Positions 56,507-64,000 of a stretch of DNA of 64,000 nt are shown here, piece after piece (within the stretch, counting starts at the first letter, position 1; each line of letters starts with the position of its first letter). A model generated the notes under the pieces. It was not told where the DNA came from. It saw only the letters and a list, made by a program, of their open reading frames with translations, and made no database searches. Made by a program: the position numbers and the translations under genes. Origin of the DNA: Ilumatobacter coccineus YM16-304 (lineage in GTDB: Bacteria > Actinomycetota > Acidimicrobiia > Acidimicrobiales > Ilumatobacteraceae); assembly GCF_000348785.1 (NCBI RefSeq), contig NC_020520.1:1550001-1614000 (forward strand). The letters are read 5' to 3'.

Positions 56507-58513
56507 GTGAGTGCCGCACTCGACGAAACCTTTGCTTCGGTGATCGTGTGCACTCGCGACCGCGGCGACAGCATCGTCGGAACGATCGCATCGATCCTCG
56601 CGAGCACGCATCGCAACTTCGAGCTGATCATCATCGATCAGAGTTCGTCCGACGAGACTCAGCACGTCGTCGCCGACCGCTTCTCCGACGACAGGATCCG
56701 CTTCGTCCGCGTGAGCGATGCAGGCGTCAGCCGGTCACGAAACCGCGGACTCCGACTGGCCCGGAGTGAGTTCGTCCTCTCGACCGACGACGACTGCGCA
56801 GTCGATGCCAACTGGATCGAGGAGAATGTGCGCGCGCTCGAGGACGACGCTCGTCCGGGCGTTGTGTACGCCGACGTGCGAGGCATGCCGGATCCTGACG
56901 GGGGCTACGTCCCCGAGAGCGTCGCTGATGCCGATGTGCTGCTTCGCGATGTTCGTGACTGGCGCTCCTCGTCCGACGGCGTGAACGTCGGCATCGGAGC
57001 ATCGATGGCCGTGCGCCGCTCCGTCGCTCATGAAGTCGGCGGCTTCGATGTCGACCTCGGCCCCGGGAGTGAGCTGCGCAACGCCGAAGACACCGATCTG
57101 GCCCTCCGGATCCTGCTCGCCGGGCATCCGGTTCGTCGTCTGATTTCGACCGGCGTCGACCACCACGGCGCTCGTACGCCAGAGGAGTTCCGGACGCTCA
57201 CGCGCCACGCCGCGCGGGGGCTCGGCGCCATGGCCGGCAAACTGGCCCGACGTCGGCCTCGTCGAATGGTTCCGTTCCTGTGTCGCCTGTACTGGAATCT
57301 CGTCCTCGCCGATGTGGGCCGAAGCCTTCGACGACGCAAGATCCCGAGAGTGCTCGGGCGAGCCGTCTATCTGACACGAGGCGTCGGCATCGGGCTGACT
57401 CGGCAGTCGTCACGAGACTCGTTGTGCTTCTCACCACCGAGCCCCTCGGTCGGATTCGTCACCGAGCGTCAAGTGGGATTGCGGACGTATTCCGACAATC
57501 TCGAACGGTTCGTCGTCGTAGACGACCGCATTCAGTCGACGTTTCACCCCATCGAGTATCGGGTCGGGTCGACGCGTTTCGATCGACTGCGTATGGTTCC
57601 GGAATCGGTTCTCGGATCGCTCCGGGGGCGCGCCGAGGTGCGCCGATCGCTACGGAGCGACGCCGACGCTCACCTCTTCCTGACCCAGACCCCAGTGGCA
57701 CTCGGTGGTCGGCTGGCCCGGCGTCGGCCGTACGTCGTCATGGTCGACGACACCCCCCGCTTGTACGACGACATGGCGGTGCACTATGGCGAGAACGCCG
57801 ATCGCGGTGGACCGATCGCCGCATGGAAGCACCGCGCCAACATTCGGGGCCTTCGAGGTGCACACGCGGTCGTTCCGATGTCTGATTGGGCGCGCCGGTC
57901 GCTGATCGATGACTACGGCGTCGCCGACGACCGAATCGTCGTGATCGCCACCGGTCTCGATCTCGACGAATGGACCGTCGGCGAGGCGGTTCCTGGAGCG
58001 ATGCCGAGGATCTTGTTCGTGGGCGGCGACTTCGAGCGCAAGGGTGGTCCGTTGTTGATCGACGCCTTCGACGAGCTTCGCGGTCGAGCGGAACTGGACA
58101 TCGTGACACGATCGGAAGTCGAACCTCAGGAGGGTGTGCGGGTTCATCGCGGACTCGGGCCGAACAGCCCCGAGCTCAGACGCCTCTATGCCGAATGCGA
58201 CATCTTCGTGTTGGCGAGTATGGCCGAGGCATTTCCCAACGTCATCGTCGAGGCGAGCGCGTCCGGCCTGCCGTGTGTGGTCAGCGATGTCGGGGCGATG
58301 GGGGAGATGATCGTCGAGGGGGAAACCGGATTCGTCGTGCCCCCCGCCGATGCTGATGCGCTGGCGAGTCGGCTTGCCGATCTCGTCGACGACCACGAAC
58401 TCCGAGCTCAGATGTCGGCTGCGGCCCGTCGTCATGCCGAACGGCACTTCGACGGTGATGTGAATTCGAAGAGAGTCGTCGATCTGCTCCTTGCTGCGCT
58501 CGACGACTCCTGA
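56507..58513 (+). CDS. Fused glycosyltransferase: GT2 domain + GT4 domain
   Basis: 668-residue bifunctional protein. The N-terminal 1-250 is a GT-A fold GT2 enzyme (ASVIVCTRDRGDSIVGTIASILAS, STDDDCAVDANWI with DDD metal site, NAEDTDLALRIL). After a positively charged middle (RHAARGLGAMAGKLARRRPRR), the C-terminal about 330-668 is a GT-B fold GT4 enzyme. That part has ILFVGGDFERKGGPLLIDAFDELRG, the E-x7-E motif in ASMAEAFPNVIVEASASGLP, and VVSDVGAMGEMIVEGETGF. It would add two sugars to the repeat unit from one chain. It has no membrane helix. GTG start 56507; the sequence before it lacks a strong ribosome site. Confidence 0.9.
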   Translation: MSAALDETFASVIVCTRDRGDSIVGTIASILASTHRNFELIIIDQSSSDETQHVVADRFSDDRIRFVRVSDAGVSRSRNRGLRLARSEFVLSTDDDCAVDANWIEENVRALEDDARPGVVYADVRGMPDPDGGYVPESVADADVLLRDVRDWRSSSDGVNVGIGASMAVRRSVAHEVGGFDVDLGPGSELRNAEDTDLALRILLAGHPVRRLISTGVDHHGARTPEEFRTLTRHAARGLGAMAGKLARRRPRRMVPFLCRLYWNLVLADVGRSLRRRKIPRVLGRAVYLTRGVGIGLTRQSSRDSLCFSPPSPSVGFVTERQVGLRTYSDNLERFVVVDDRIQSTFHPIEYRVGSTRFDRLRMVPESVLGSLRGRAEVRRSLRSDADAHLFLTQTPVALGGRLARRRPYVVMVDDTPRLYDDMAVHYGENADRGGPIAAWKHRANIRGLRGAHAVVPMSDWARRSLIDDYGVADDRIVVIATGLDLDEWTVGEAVPGAMPRILFVGGDFERKGGPLLIDAFDELRGRAELDIVTRSEVEPQEGVRVHRGLGPNSPELRRLYAECDIFVLASMAEAFPNVIVEASASGLPCVVSDVGAMGEMIVEGETGFVVPPADADALASRLADLVDDHELRAQMSAAARRHAERHFDGDVNSKRVVDLLLAALDDS

Positions 58514-58529
58514 TCTTCTCGGTACGAGC

Positions 58530-60167
58530 TCAGTTCCTCGAGAGATCGTCGGCGAGACGAAGCGCCAACGCGATGATCGTCAGGGTCGGATTTGCATAGC
58601 CAACCGTCGGGAACGTCGAGCTGCCGATGACGAAGAGGTTGTCGGTTCCGTGGACCCGGCATCGATCGTCGACGACGCCGTTGTGTGCGGTCGCCGACAT
58701 CCGGGTCGTCCCGGACGGGTGGAAGGCCCCACATGGCGTCGTCAGTTCGGGCGTCGAACCCCACCTCGTCGGAGCGAAGGCTCCCACGCCCGTCTGCTCG
58801 CATGCTCGGCCGAGGAGGTCGGTGGTGCGGCGGAGGCTGTCGAGGTCGGCGTCAGACCAGGTCCAGGTCAGGTCGCAACGCTGTCTCCCGAATCGGTCGA
58901 CCGTCGTTCCGAGAGTGAGTCGATTGCCAGCGTCCGGTGCGAGCTCGATTTGTGTTTCGATGTCGAATCGCTCGAAGGGCGTCCACCGTCCGGAGACGCC
59001 CGACCAGCCGGCGTCGATCCTCGGTGGCATGCGTCGCTGAGCTGCGGTGAGCCCGACGCCGAGACGGAGCGAGTGAAGTGCTGTGCGTGCGACTCGACTC
59101 GCAGATCGCCGTTCGCCGAGCACCCGTAGGTTTCCGCGTAGCAGTCGCCCGATGTCGGATCGCCCGGCCGCGATCAGTGGTGACGGCTTGGGGAGGAGCA
59201 TCGACGCGCTGTGCAGCAGTTCTTCGCTGCGCAGCAGCGCAGCCGTGGGGATTAGCTTGCCCATGACCGAAGGGCGAGCGGAACCAGCATCGGTCTCGCG
59301 CTGGGTGAGGTCGTACATCCTGGCAGTGCTGAACATGTCACGTCGGGCGGGTGTCAGGGTCCCAGTGAAGACGCGATGGTGGTCGGTGTAGAAGCGGCCG
59401 ACGATGTCGGAACCGCCTCCGAAACCTGCCCCGGCTCGCGCATCGAGCAGTAGGCGTGCGTTCTCAAGTCCGCCCGTAGCCACGACGAACCGGGAAGCAG
59501 CGGCGCTCAAGCGCGCCGGACGGTCGTGGTCGATCTCGAGCACGGTCGCCCGAGACGGCGAGCCCTGCAGTTGGCCGGCGGATCCACCGAGCACGACATG
59601 AACGTTGGGGGACGCCTCGAGCACGTCGAGAAGATCGCGAGTGAACCGTCGTGGATCGGCGAACTGTTCGATGCCGGTGCTGAAGCCAGCGGTGTCGAGG
59701 GCGAGCGGTTGATGATCGTCGTCGGTCCAAGCATCGAGTTCGTAGCCGCGTTCGTCCAGTGACAAGAAACGGGTGGCAGCGCCGTAGTAACGCTGGAGTT
59801 CATCCCAGGAAATCGGCCATCCGCTGTTGGGGATCCATGAGCGGCGTTCGAGGTCGATGGGGGAGAGCGGCACCATCCGCACGCCGCGGCGGTTCCAAGG
59901 CAGACGCACGATCCACTCGTTTGCCGCACCGCCGAATCGGTGGGGAACGAGCGCTGGGGCATCGAAGTCTCCCGACATTTCGGCAACGCCCGCCTCGTGG
60001 AGCCCATCTGGCGTGCCCGGGTATCCACCGGCTTCGACCACGAGGACGGTGTGTGGACCACCGTCGAGTTGTGCGGCGAGGGTCAAGCCGGCCGGACCTG
60101 CACCGATGATGCAGATGTCGGCGGTGAGCCTGGTGTCGTCGCTGTGGCGGTCACAGGTCGTGATCAA
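58530..60167 (-). CDS. GMC-family FAD-dependent oxidoreductase
   Basis: 545-residue flavoprotein. The FAD dinucleotide fold CIIGAGPAG is at residues 19-27, with a later FVVATGGLENARLLL segment. The C-terminal GMC_oxred_C part reads GAFHPSGTTRMS, VHGTDNLFVIGSSTFPTVGYANPTLTIIALALRLAD, with His of HPSG as the likely catalytic base. The family oxidises alcohols or sugars. It lies inside the polysaccharide locus in the opposite orientation to the glycosyltransferases, so it may modify a sugar or acceptor. It is 34 bases downstream of the deacetylase gene and likely co-transcribed with it. ATG 60167. Confidence 0.88.
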   Translation of the reverse strand: MITTCDRHSDDTRLTADICIIGAGPAGLTLAAQLDGGPHTVLVVEAGGYPGTPDGLHEAGVAEMSGDFDAPALVPHRFGGAANEWIVRLPWNRRGVRMVPLSPIDLERRSWIPNSGWPISWDELQRYYGAATRFLSLDERGYELDAWTDDDHQPLALDTAGFSTGIEQFADPRRFTRDLLDVLEASPNVHVVLGGSAGQLQGSPSRATVLEIDHDRPARLSAAASRFVVATGGLENARLLLDARAGAGFGGGSDIVGRFYTDHHRVFTGTLTPARRDMFSTARMYDLTQRETDAGSARPSVMGKLIPTAALLRSEELLHSASMLLPKPSPLIAAGRSDIGRLLRGNLRVLGERRSASRVARTALHSLRLGVGLTAAQRRMPPRIDAGWSGVSGRWTPFERFDIETQIELAPDAGNRLTLGTTVDRFGRQRCDLTWTWSDADLDSLRRTTDLLGRACEQTGVGAFAPTRWGSTPELTTPCGAFHPSGTTRMSATAHNGVVDDRCRVHGTDNLFVIGSSTFPTVGYANPTLTIIALALRLADDLSRN

Positions 60168-60201
60168 CGAACGTCGGTCCCTGTCGACGCGATGATGAGC
60201 A

Positions 60202-60954
60202 TCAGTCGTGCGTGCTCTCAGCGGCGTATGGGCTGACGCCGAGCATCTCAGGAATCGTGACGAACTCGTACCCGTCTGCTCGAAGTCGTTCGACGATGAT
60301 GCGAACTGCGATGGCGCTCTGAGTCTTTTGGCAGTTTCGAATGTTCGACGTTGCGTCGTGCATCAGGATGATCGACCCCGGCTGAACGCGCGAGCAGACC
60401 TGTTCGGCGGTGACAGCAGCGTCGGTCTCGGGGTCTTTCCAATCATCGGGATAGACGTCCCAGCCGATGATCGTCTGACCGCGACGCCGAACGCGGCGAG
60501 CTTCCCATGGTGTGAGCCATCCCCACGGAGGCCGGTACAGCGATGGTCGCATCCCGATGGCGCGCTCGATTGCGTCGTCTGTCGCGGTCAGGTGAGCGTC
60601 GCTGCGCAGTGACGCTGCCTGAGCGCGCGAGTGATACATCGAGTGGCTCGCGACGATGTGGCCACTGTGGTGGGCACGCTGGACGATGTCGGGGTACCAC
60701 TCGACCATCTCGCCGACACAGAAGAATGTCGCCTGCACGTCGAGATCGTCGAGAACATCGAGCATCGACTCGGTCGACGGCCTGCTCGGCCCGTCGTCGA
60801 AGGTCAGCGACACCGTGCGCTGACTTCGGTCGCCGTGCTGGTGGTAGCTGCCGAACCCGGTGCGAGGAGGTGCGAGCAGCGAGGTGCCGAGGCGATCGAG
60901 GCGGGGGCGAACGACTGGGCCGATGCGCCGTCTCACCTCGTGTTGAATGCCCAC
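60202..60954 (-). CDS. Polysaccharide deacetylase family protein (CE4)
   Basis: 250-residue NodB/CE4-type deacetylase. Motif 1 TFDDGPS carries the catalytic Asp pair, motif 2 SHSMYHS the zinc His pair, motif 3 YRPPWGW the Arg, motif 4 WDVYPDDWKD the Asp, and motif 5 ILMHD the His. CE4 enzymes de-N-acetylate polysaccharides such as chitin, peptidoglycan or PNAG-like chains. No clear signal peptide is visible, so action on a cytosolic lipid-linked intermediate is possible. The divergent GT4 gene starts 38 bases away. Confidence 0.92.
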   Translation of the reverse strand: MGIQHEVRRRIGPVVRPRLDRLGTSLLAPPRTGFGSYHQHGDRSQRTVSLTFDDGPSRPSTESMLDVLDDLDVQATFFCVGEMVEWYPDIVQRAHHSGHIVASHSMYHSRAQAASLRSDAHLTATDDAIERAIGMRPSLYRPPWGWLTPWEARRVRRRGQTIIGWDVYPDDWKDPETDAAVTAEQVCSRVQPGSIILMHDATSNIRNCQKTQSAIAVRIIVERLRADGYEFVTIPEMLGVSPYAAESTHD

Positions 60955-60992
60955 GTCTCAACGATAGCTGAGCTGAAATCGCTAATGTGCTC

Positions 60993-62177
60993 ATGAAACG
61001 AGGACGGGTGCAGACTGGAATGACAAGCGAGTGGCCACTCCCAAAGCGGCGGCTGTTGATGGTGCACGACAGCCATCAGTTCGGTGGCCTGGAGAACGTG
61101 ATGCTTCGCTCGGCCGATGCGCTCGCACACGAGTTCGACGTCGCGATACTCGTGCGCGGATTCGCCGGGACCGAGCACACGAGTCCGATACGCCTGATCG
61201 AAGAGGCCGAGAAGATGGGCATCAGGGTGCTCCGCCCGAACACGACGACGCAACGTCTTCCGATGCCGATCCGCCGCATGCTGAACCTGGTCGCTGTCGG
61301 GCGGCTCATTCGGCGTTTCGACCCTGACATCGTGCACGTTCACACCGCTCGAGTCGAGGGCGGACGAATGCACACCGTCGTTGCCCGTCTGGTGCGTCGA
61401 TGCGCGGTGGTGCGCACGGAACACAACTCGCCGTCGGCCTACAGCAGCGCACCGTTCGGTGGCATCGTTCAGCGCGTGACCGATCGTCTGACCGCACGCG
61501 TGCTGACGGTGTCGCGATCCGATGCGGCCGAACAGTGCGAACTGGTCGGTCGCGATCCGGCCAAGGTGCAGTGCGTCCACAACGGCGTCGACGTCGACCG
61601 GTTCGTTCCGGCGTCGCCGGTCGGAGCCGGTACCGACGATCTGGTCATCGGTACCCTCGGCCGTCTGACACCGCAGAAAGACCACGCGACGCTGGTCGCA
61701 GCGATGGCCGAAGTACATGAACGTGTTCCATCGGCCAGATGCCTGATCGTCGGAAGTGGCGAGCTGTGCGGCGACTTGGCAGAACAGATCACGGCCCTCG
61801 ACCTCGATGAGATCATCGAGCTGCGCGATGCCGTCGATGACGTGGTACCGGTGCTCCACTCGTTCGACATCGGGGTGATGACGTCGAGGCACGAAGGATT
61901 GTCGCTCGCGCTCCTCGAGATGTTGGCAGCAGGCTTGCCGACCGTCGTCTCCGACCACCCGGGTCTCACCGAGGCGATCGTCGAGGGGACGACGAGTCGG
62001 GTCGCGGTAATCGGTGATCCGTCGGCGTTCGCCGACGCCATCGTGCAGTTGATCGAGAATCCGGGCCTTCGGATCGCGTTCTCGATGGCGGCGCGGTCAC
62101 ATGCGGTCGAGAACTTCTCGTTCAGCGTTCACATCGAGCGACTCACGTCGGTCTACCAGGACTGTCTGAAACGATGA
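60993..62177 (+). CDS. Glycosyltransferase family 4 protein
   Basis: About 394 residues, GT-B fold GT4. The N-domain begins RRLLMVHDSHQFGGLENVMLRSADAL. The C-domain has IGTLGRLTPQKDHATLVAAMAEV, and the nucleotide-sugar region contains DIGVMTSRHEGLSLALLEMLAAGLPTVVSDHPGLTEAIVEG with the family E-x7-E. It transfers a sugar from an NDP donor to the growing lipid-linked unit. The start is ambiguous among ATG 60993, GTG 61008 (with GAGG four bases away) and ATG 61020. Its stop overlaps the ATG of the next GT2 (ATGA), so the two are coupled. Confidence 0.9.
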   Translation: MKRGRVQTGMTSEWPLPKRRLLMVHDSHQFGGLENVMLRSADALAHEFDVAILVRGFAGTEHTSPIRLIEEAEKMGIRVLRPNTTTQRLPMPIRRMLNLVAVGRLIRRFDPDIVHVHTARVEGGRMHTVVARLVRRCAVVRTEHNSPSAYSSAPFGGIVQRVTDRLTARVLTVSRSDAAEQCELVGRDPAKVQCVHNGVDVDRFVPASPVGAGTDDLVIGTLGRLTPQKDHATLVAAMAEVHERVPSARCLIVGSGELCGDLAEQITALDLDEIIELRDAVDDVVPVLHSFDIGVMTSRHEGLSLALLEMLAAGLPTVVSDHPGLTEAIVEGTTSRVAVIGDPSAFADAIVQLIENPGLRIAFSMAARSHAVENFSFSVHIERLTSVYQDCLKR

Positions 62178-63241
62178 GCAGTGCCACCGATGCCGGCTCC
62201 TCGTCGGGCGTGAGCGACACCGTTATCTCGGTCGCGATCCCGTGCTACAACTACGGGCGCTATCTGGAGAGCTGCGTGCGCAGCGTGGTCGAGCAACAAG
62301 GCGTCTCGACGAGAGTGCTGATCGTCGACGACTGCTCGTCGGACGATTCGCAGGAACGCGCGGCCGAACTCGTGCGGGTGTTCGACAACGTCGAATACAC
62401 GCGTCACGCCCGCAATCAGGGCCACATCGCGACGTTCAACGACGGCGTCGACTGGGCGAACGGACTCGGGTTCGCCCTGCTGTCCGCCGACGATCTGCTC
62501 GCGCCGGGTTCGCTCGGCACGGCGGCGTCGGTGCTGACCGCACACCCGTCGGTGGGCCTGCTGTACGGCGACGTGCTCCGATTCGACGAAGTGGCTCCGA
62601 GTCCGGTGGTCGCGCCTCCGGTTGTCTCGATCGTTCCCGGCGGTACGTGGGTGCGCCGCAGGTGTTCGACGGGTGAGAACAACACGTTTTCGCCTGAGAT
62701 CGTCGTTCGGACCGACGTGCAGCGCCAGATCGGGCCGTACCACCATGGTCTCAAACACACGTCAGATCTGCATATGTGGCTGCGGGCAGCGACGGTCTCC
62801 GACGTCGCTCGGGTCGCGGGCCCGACCCACGCGTTCTACCGAGTCCACGGCGACAACATGTCGGCCGGTTTCGGAGAGGCAGCGCTCGACCTGGAGCAGC
62901 GACGCGAAGCGTTCAGGCTGTTCTTCGCCGACGCCGACTTCCGCCGACCCGAATCCGAACGGCTGGAGCGTCTGGCGATGCGTGCGCTCGCCCGTGATGC
63001 GGTCGAGCGGTCGAGTCGGCGGATGGACCACGATGCGGAGTTCGACCCATCCGATCTCGTCGACTTCGCTCTCGACACGGATCCCGGACTGACGCGATCT
63101 CCGGCGTGGCTGGGCCACACGCTCCGCCGCCGACTCGGCCCGGGTCGTTGGCCGTGGTTCCCACCGTTCGTTCTGGGACGACTTGCGCGGAGGGCCCGTT
63201 TCCTGCGCCGTCATCCTCGGCTTCGACGAGATCCCGACTGA
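62174..63241 (+). CDS. Glycosyltransferase family 2 protein
   Basis: 355-residue GT-A fold GT2. VISVAIPCYNYGRYLESCVRSVVEQQ opens the fold, VLIVDDCSSDDS is the donor-binding strand, LLSADDLLAPGS the metal-binding DxD-type site, and YRVHGDNMSAGFG a family-conserved C-terminal segment. No membrane span is present; a basic C-terminus (RRRLGPGR...LARRARFLRRHPRLRRD) could bind the membrane. It is coupled to the preceding GT4 gene by a four-base overlap. Sugar donor not deducible. Confidence 0.9.
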   Translation: MSSATDAGSSSGVSDTVISVAIPCYNYGRYLESCVRSVVEQQGVSTRVLIVDDCSSDDSQERAAELVRVFDNVEYTRHARNQGHIATFNDGVDWANGLGFALLSADDLLAPGSLGTAASVLTAHPSVGLLYGDVLRFDEVAPSPVVAPPVVSIVPGGTWVRRRCSTGENNTFSPEIVVRTDVQRQIGPYHHGLKHTSDLHMWLRAATVSDVARVAGPTHAFYRVHGDNMSAGFGEAALDLEQRREAFRLFFADADFRRPESERLERLAMRALARDAVERSSRRMDHDAEFDPSDLVDFALDTDPGLTRSPAWLGHTLRRRLGPGRWPWFPPFVLGRLARRARFLRRHPRLRRDPD

Positions 63242-63286
63242 CGACGGTCGCGAGGAGATCCGCGGGTTCATCGATGCCGTGCAGGG

Positions 63287-63997
63287 TCAGCGCTGTCCCG
63301 CGCCGACGTCGATGTGGACCGAGACGCTGCGACGGGCCAGAACATCGAGAACGGAGTAGAGAAACACCGCGGCGCCCACCATTTCGAAGAGTTCTTCCAC
63401 ACCCGTTTGGAGCGCGTACTGAAGTCCTCGTTCGCCGTCTTCGGTGGCTGACCCCACCGCTGCATTGACCATTTCCATCAGGACTGCTCCACCGACATAG
63501 AGCGCCCCCGAAAGGACGAACAGGTTGCGGGAGCGACGGTCGAGTCGGGCGAGAAACGGCAAGTACACGAGTCCGACTGCGATGACGAACGCGATGCCGA
63601 CGACGACCCACTGGTAGTACAGCACGCCGGTTCGGTTCTCGATGAGGCCCTGATCGCCGACCCATTCGTGAATGGCGGCCACTTCATCGATCGAGAGCAG
63701 GGCGAAGATCACCGAGAGTCCGAGCCAATGGCGACCGTTGCGCGGGTCGATTGCCGCTGAGGTTCGGTATACGACCAGCAATGCGACCGCTGACATAAAC
63801 AACAACAACGCCGCGAACCAGGTCGGAATGGCCGTGTCGATACCGAGATTCACTTTGTCGATGAACCCGCGTCCGGTGATGCCGCGCTCGATGGCCAAGG
63901 TGACGGCGACTGAATGTGTGACGAAGAACAGGCCGGATATGCCGACGAGGACGTTGAGGAGATGGAGCGGTCGAATCTCTATGGTCCATCTCTGCAT
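63287..63997 (-). CDS. Multipass membrane protein at window edge
   Basis: 236-residue membrane protein. Predicted spans include LLNVLVGISGLFFVTHSVAV, WFAALLLFMSAVALLVVYR, HWLGLSVIFALLSIDEVAAIHEW, YYQWVVVGIAFVIAVGLVYLPF, LFVLSGALYVGGAVLMEMVNA and a C-terminal FEMVGAAVFLYSVLDVLA. That gives about six, with conserved Glu/Asp/His residues inside helices (SIDEVAAIHEW, GVEELFEMV). The function is unknown; oligosaccharide or lipid chemistry is possible from the locus. ATG 63997 is only 3 bases from the edge, so a start further upstream cannot be excluded. Confidence 0.7.
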   Translation of the reverse strand: MQRWTIEIRPLHLLNVLVGISGLFFVTHSVAVTLAIERGITGRGFIDKVNLGIDTAIPTWFAALLLFMSAVALLVVYRTSAAIDPRNGRHWLGLSVIFALLSIDEVAAIHEWVGDQGLIENRTGVLYYQWVVVGIAFVIAVGLVYLPFLARLDRRSRNLFVLSGALYVGGAVLMEMVNAAVGSATEDGERGLQYALQTGVEELFEMVGAAVFLYSVLDVLARRSVSVHIDVGAGQR

Positions 63998-64000
63998 GAC

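Overview
The window looks like chromosomal DNA of a high-GC, F420-using actinobacterium. The closest fit I can suggest is the Acidimicrobiia (Ilumatobacter-like), but this rests only on gene content, G/C-rich third codon positions, GTG starts and tight ATGA/GTGA gene overlaps. I see no tRNA or rRNA gene, insertion sequence, integrase, phage gene, CRISPR array or plasmid function. Coding density is very high, and all gaps between called genes are under about 270 bases.

Layout. 1-10.2 kb: an alpha/beta hydrolase cut by the window edge, small membrane proteins, an SDR oxidoreductase, the MscL channel, an SGNH-type lipoprotein with a long Ser/Gly/Thr tail, an ABC-F ATPase, and an overlapping trio (LLM oxidoreductase, enoyl-CoA hydratase, TAP-type hydrolase). 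10.2-18.3 kb: class I fumarase, a hemolysin III-type membrane protein, a lipoprotein esterase with a (PPATD) linker, the HrpB helicase, and three small conserved proteins.

18.3-29.9 kb: a coherent island for reductive pyrimidine (or related cyclic ureide) degradation. A MocR-type regulator faces, across a palindrome, a class III aminotransferase, a beta-ureidopropionase-type amidohydrolase, dihydropyrimidinase, methylmalonate/malonate-semialdehyde dehydrogenase, an LLM flavin/F420 oxidoreductase and a four-gene ThiY-type ABC transporter, closed by a strong terminator. The usual dihydropyrimidine dehydrogenase is absent.

29.9-38.5 kb: dienelactone hydrolase, HAD phosphatase, cytochrome bd oxidase (cydAB), a long acyl-CoA dehydrogenase, a LOG-family protein, a second TAP-type lipoprotein and a small orphan. 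38.5-42.4 kb: class I ribonucleotide reductase nrdAB behind two NrdR-box-like sites 42 bp apart. 42.4-51.5 kb: an HMG-CoA lyase-type enzyme, a pair of Get3/ArsA-like ATPases with complementary losses of their two key lysines, a beta-lactamase-fold hydrolase, a flippase-like membrane protein, a MaoC hydratase, MutY and two malyl-CoA-lyase-type enzymes.

51.5-64 kb: a surface polysaccharide locus with two tandem paralogous undecaprenyl-phosphate sugar transferases, a secreted protein of unknown function, a GT2-GT4 fusion glycosyltransferase, a GMC-type flavoprotein, a polysaccharide deacetylase, a GT4 and a GT2 glycosyltransferase, and a multipass membrane protein. The locus probably continues past the right edge.
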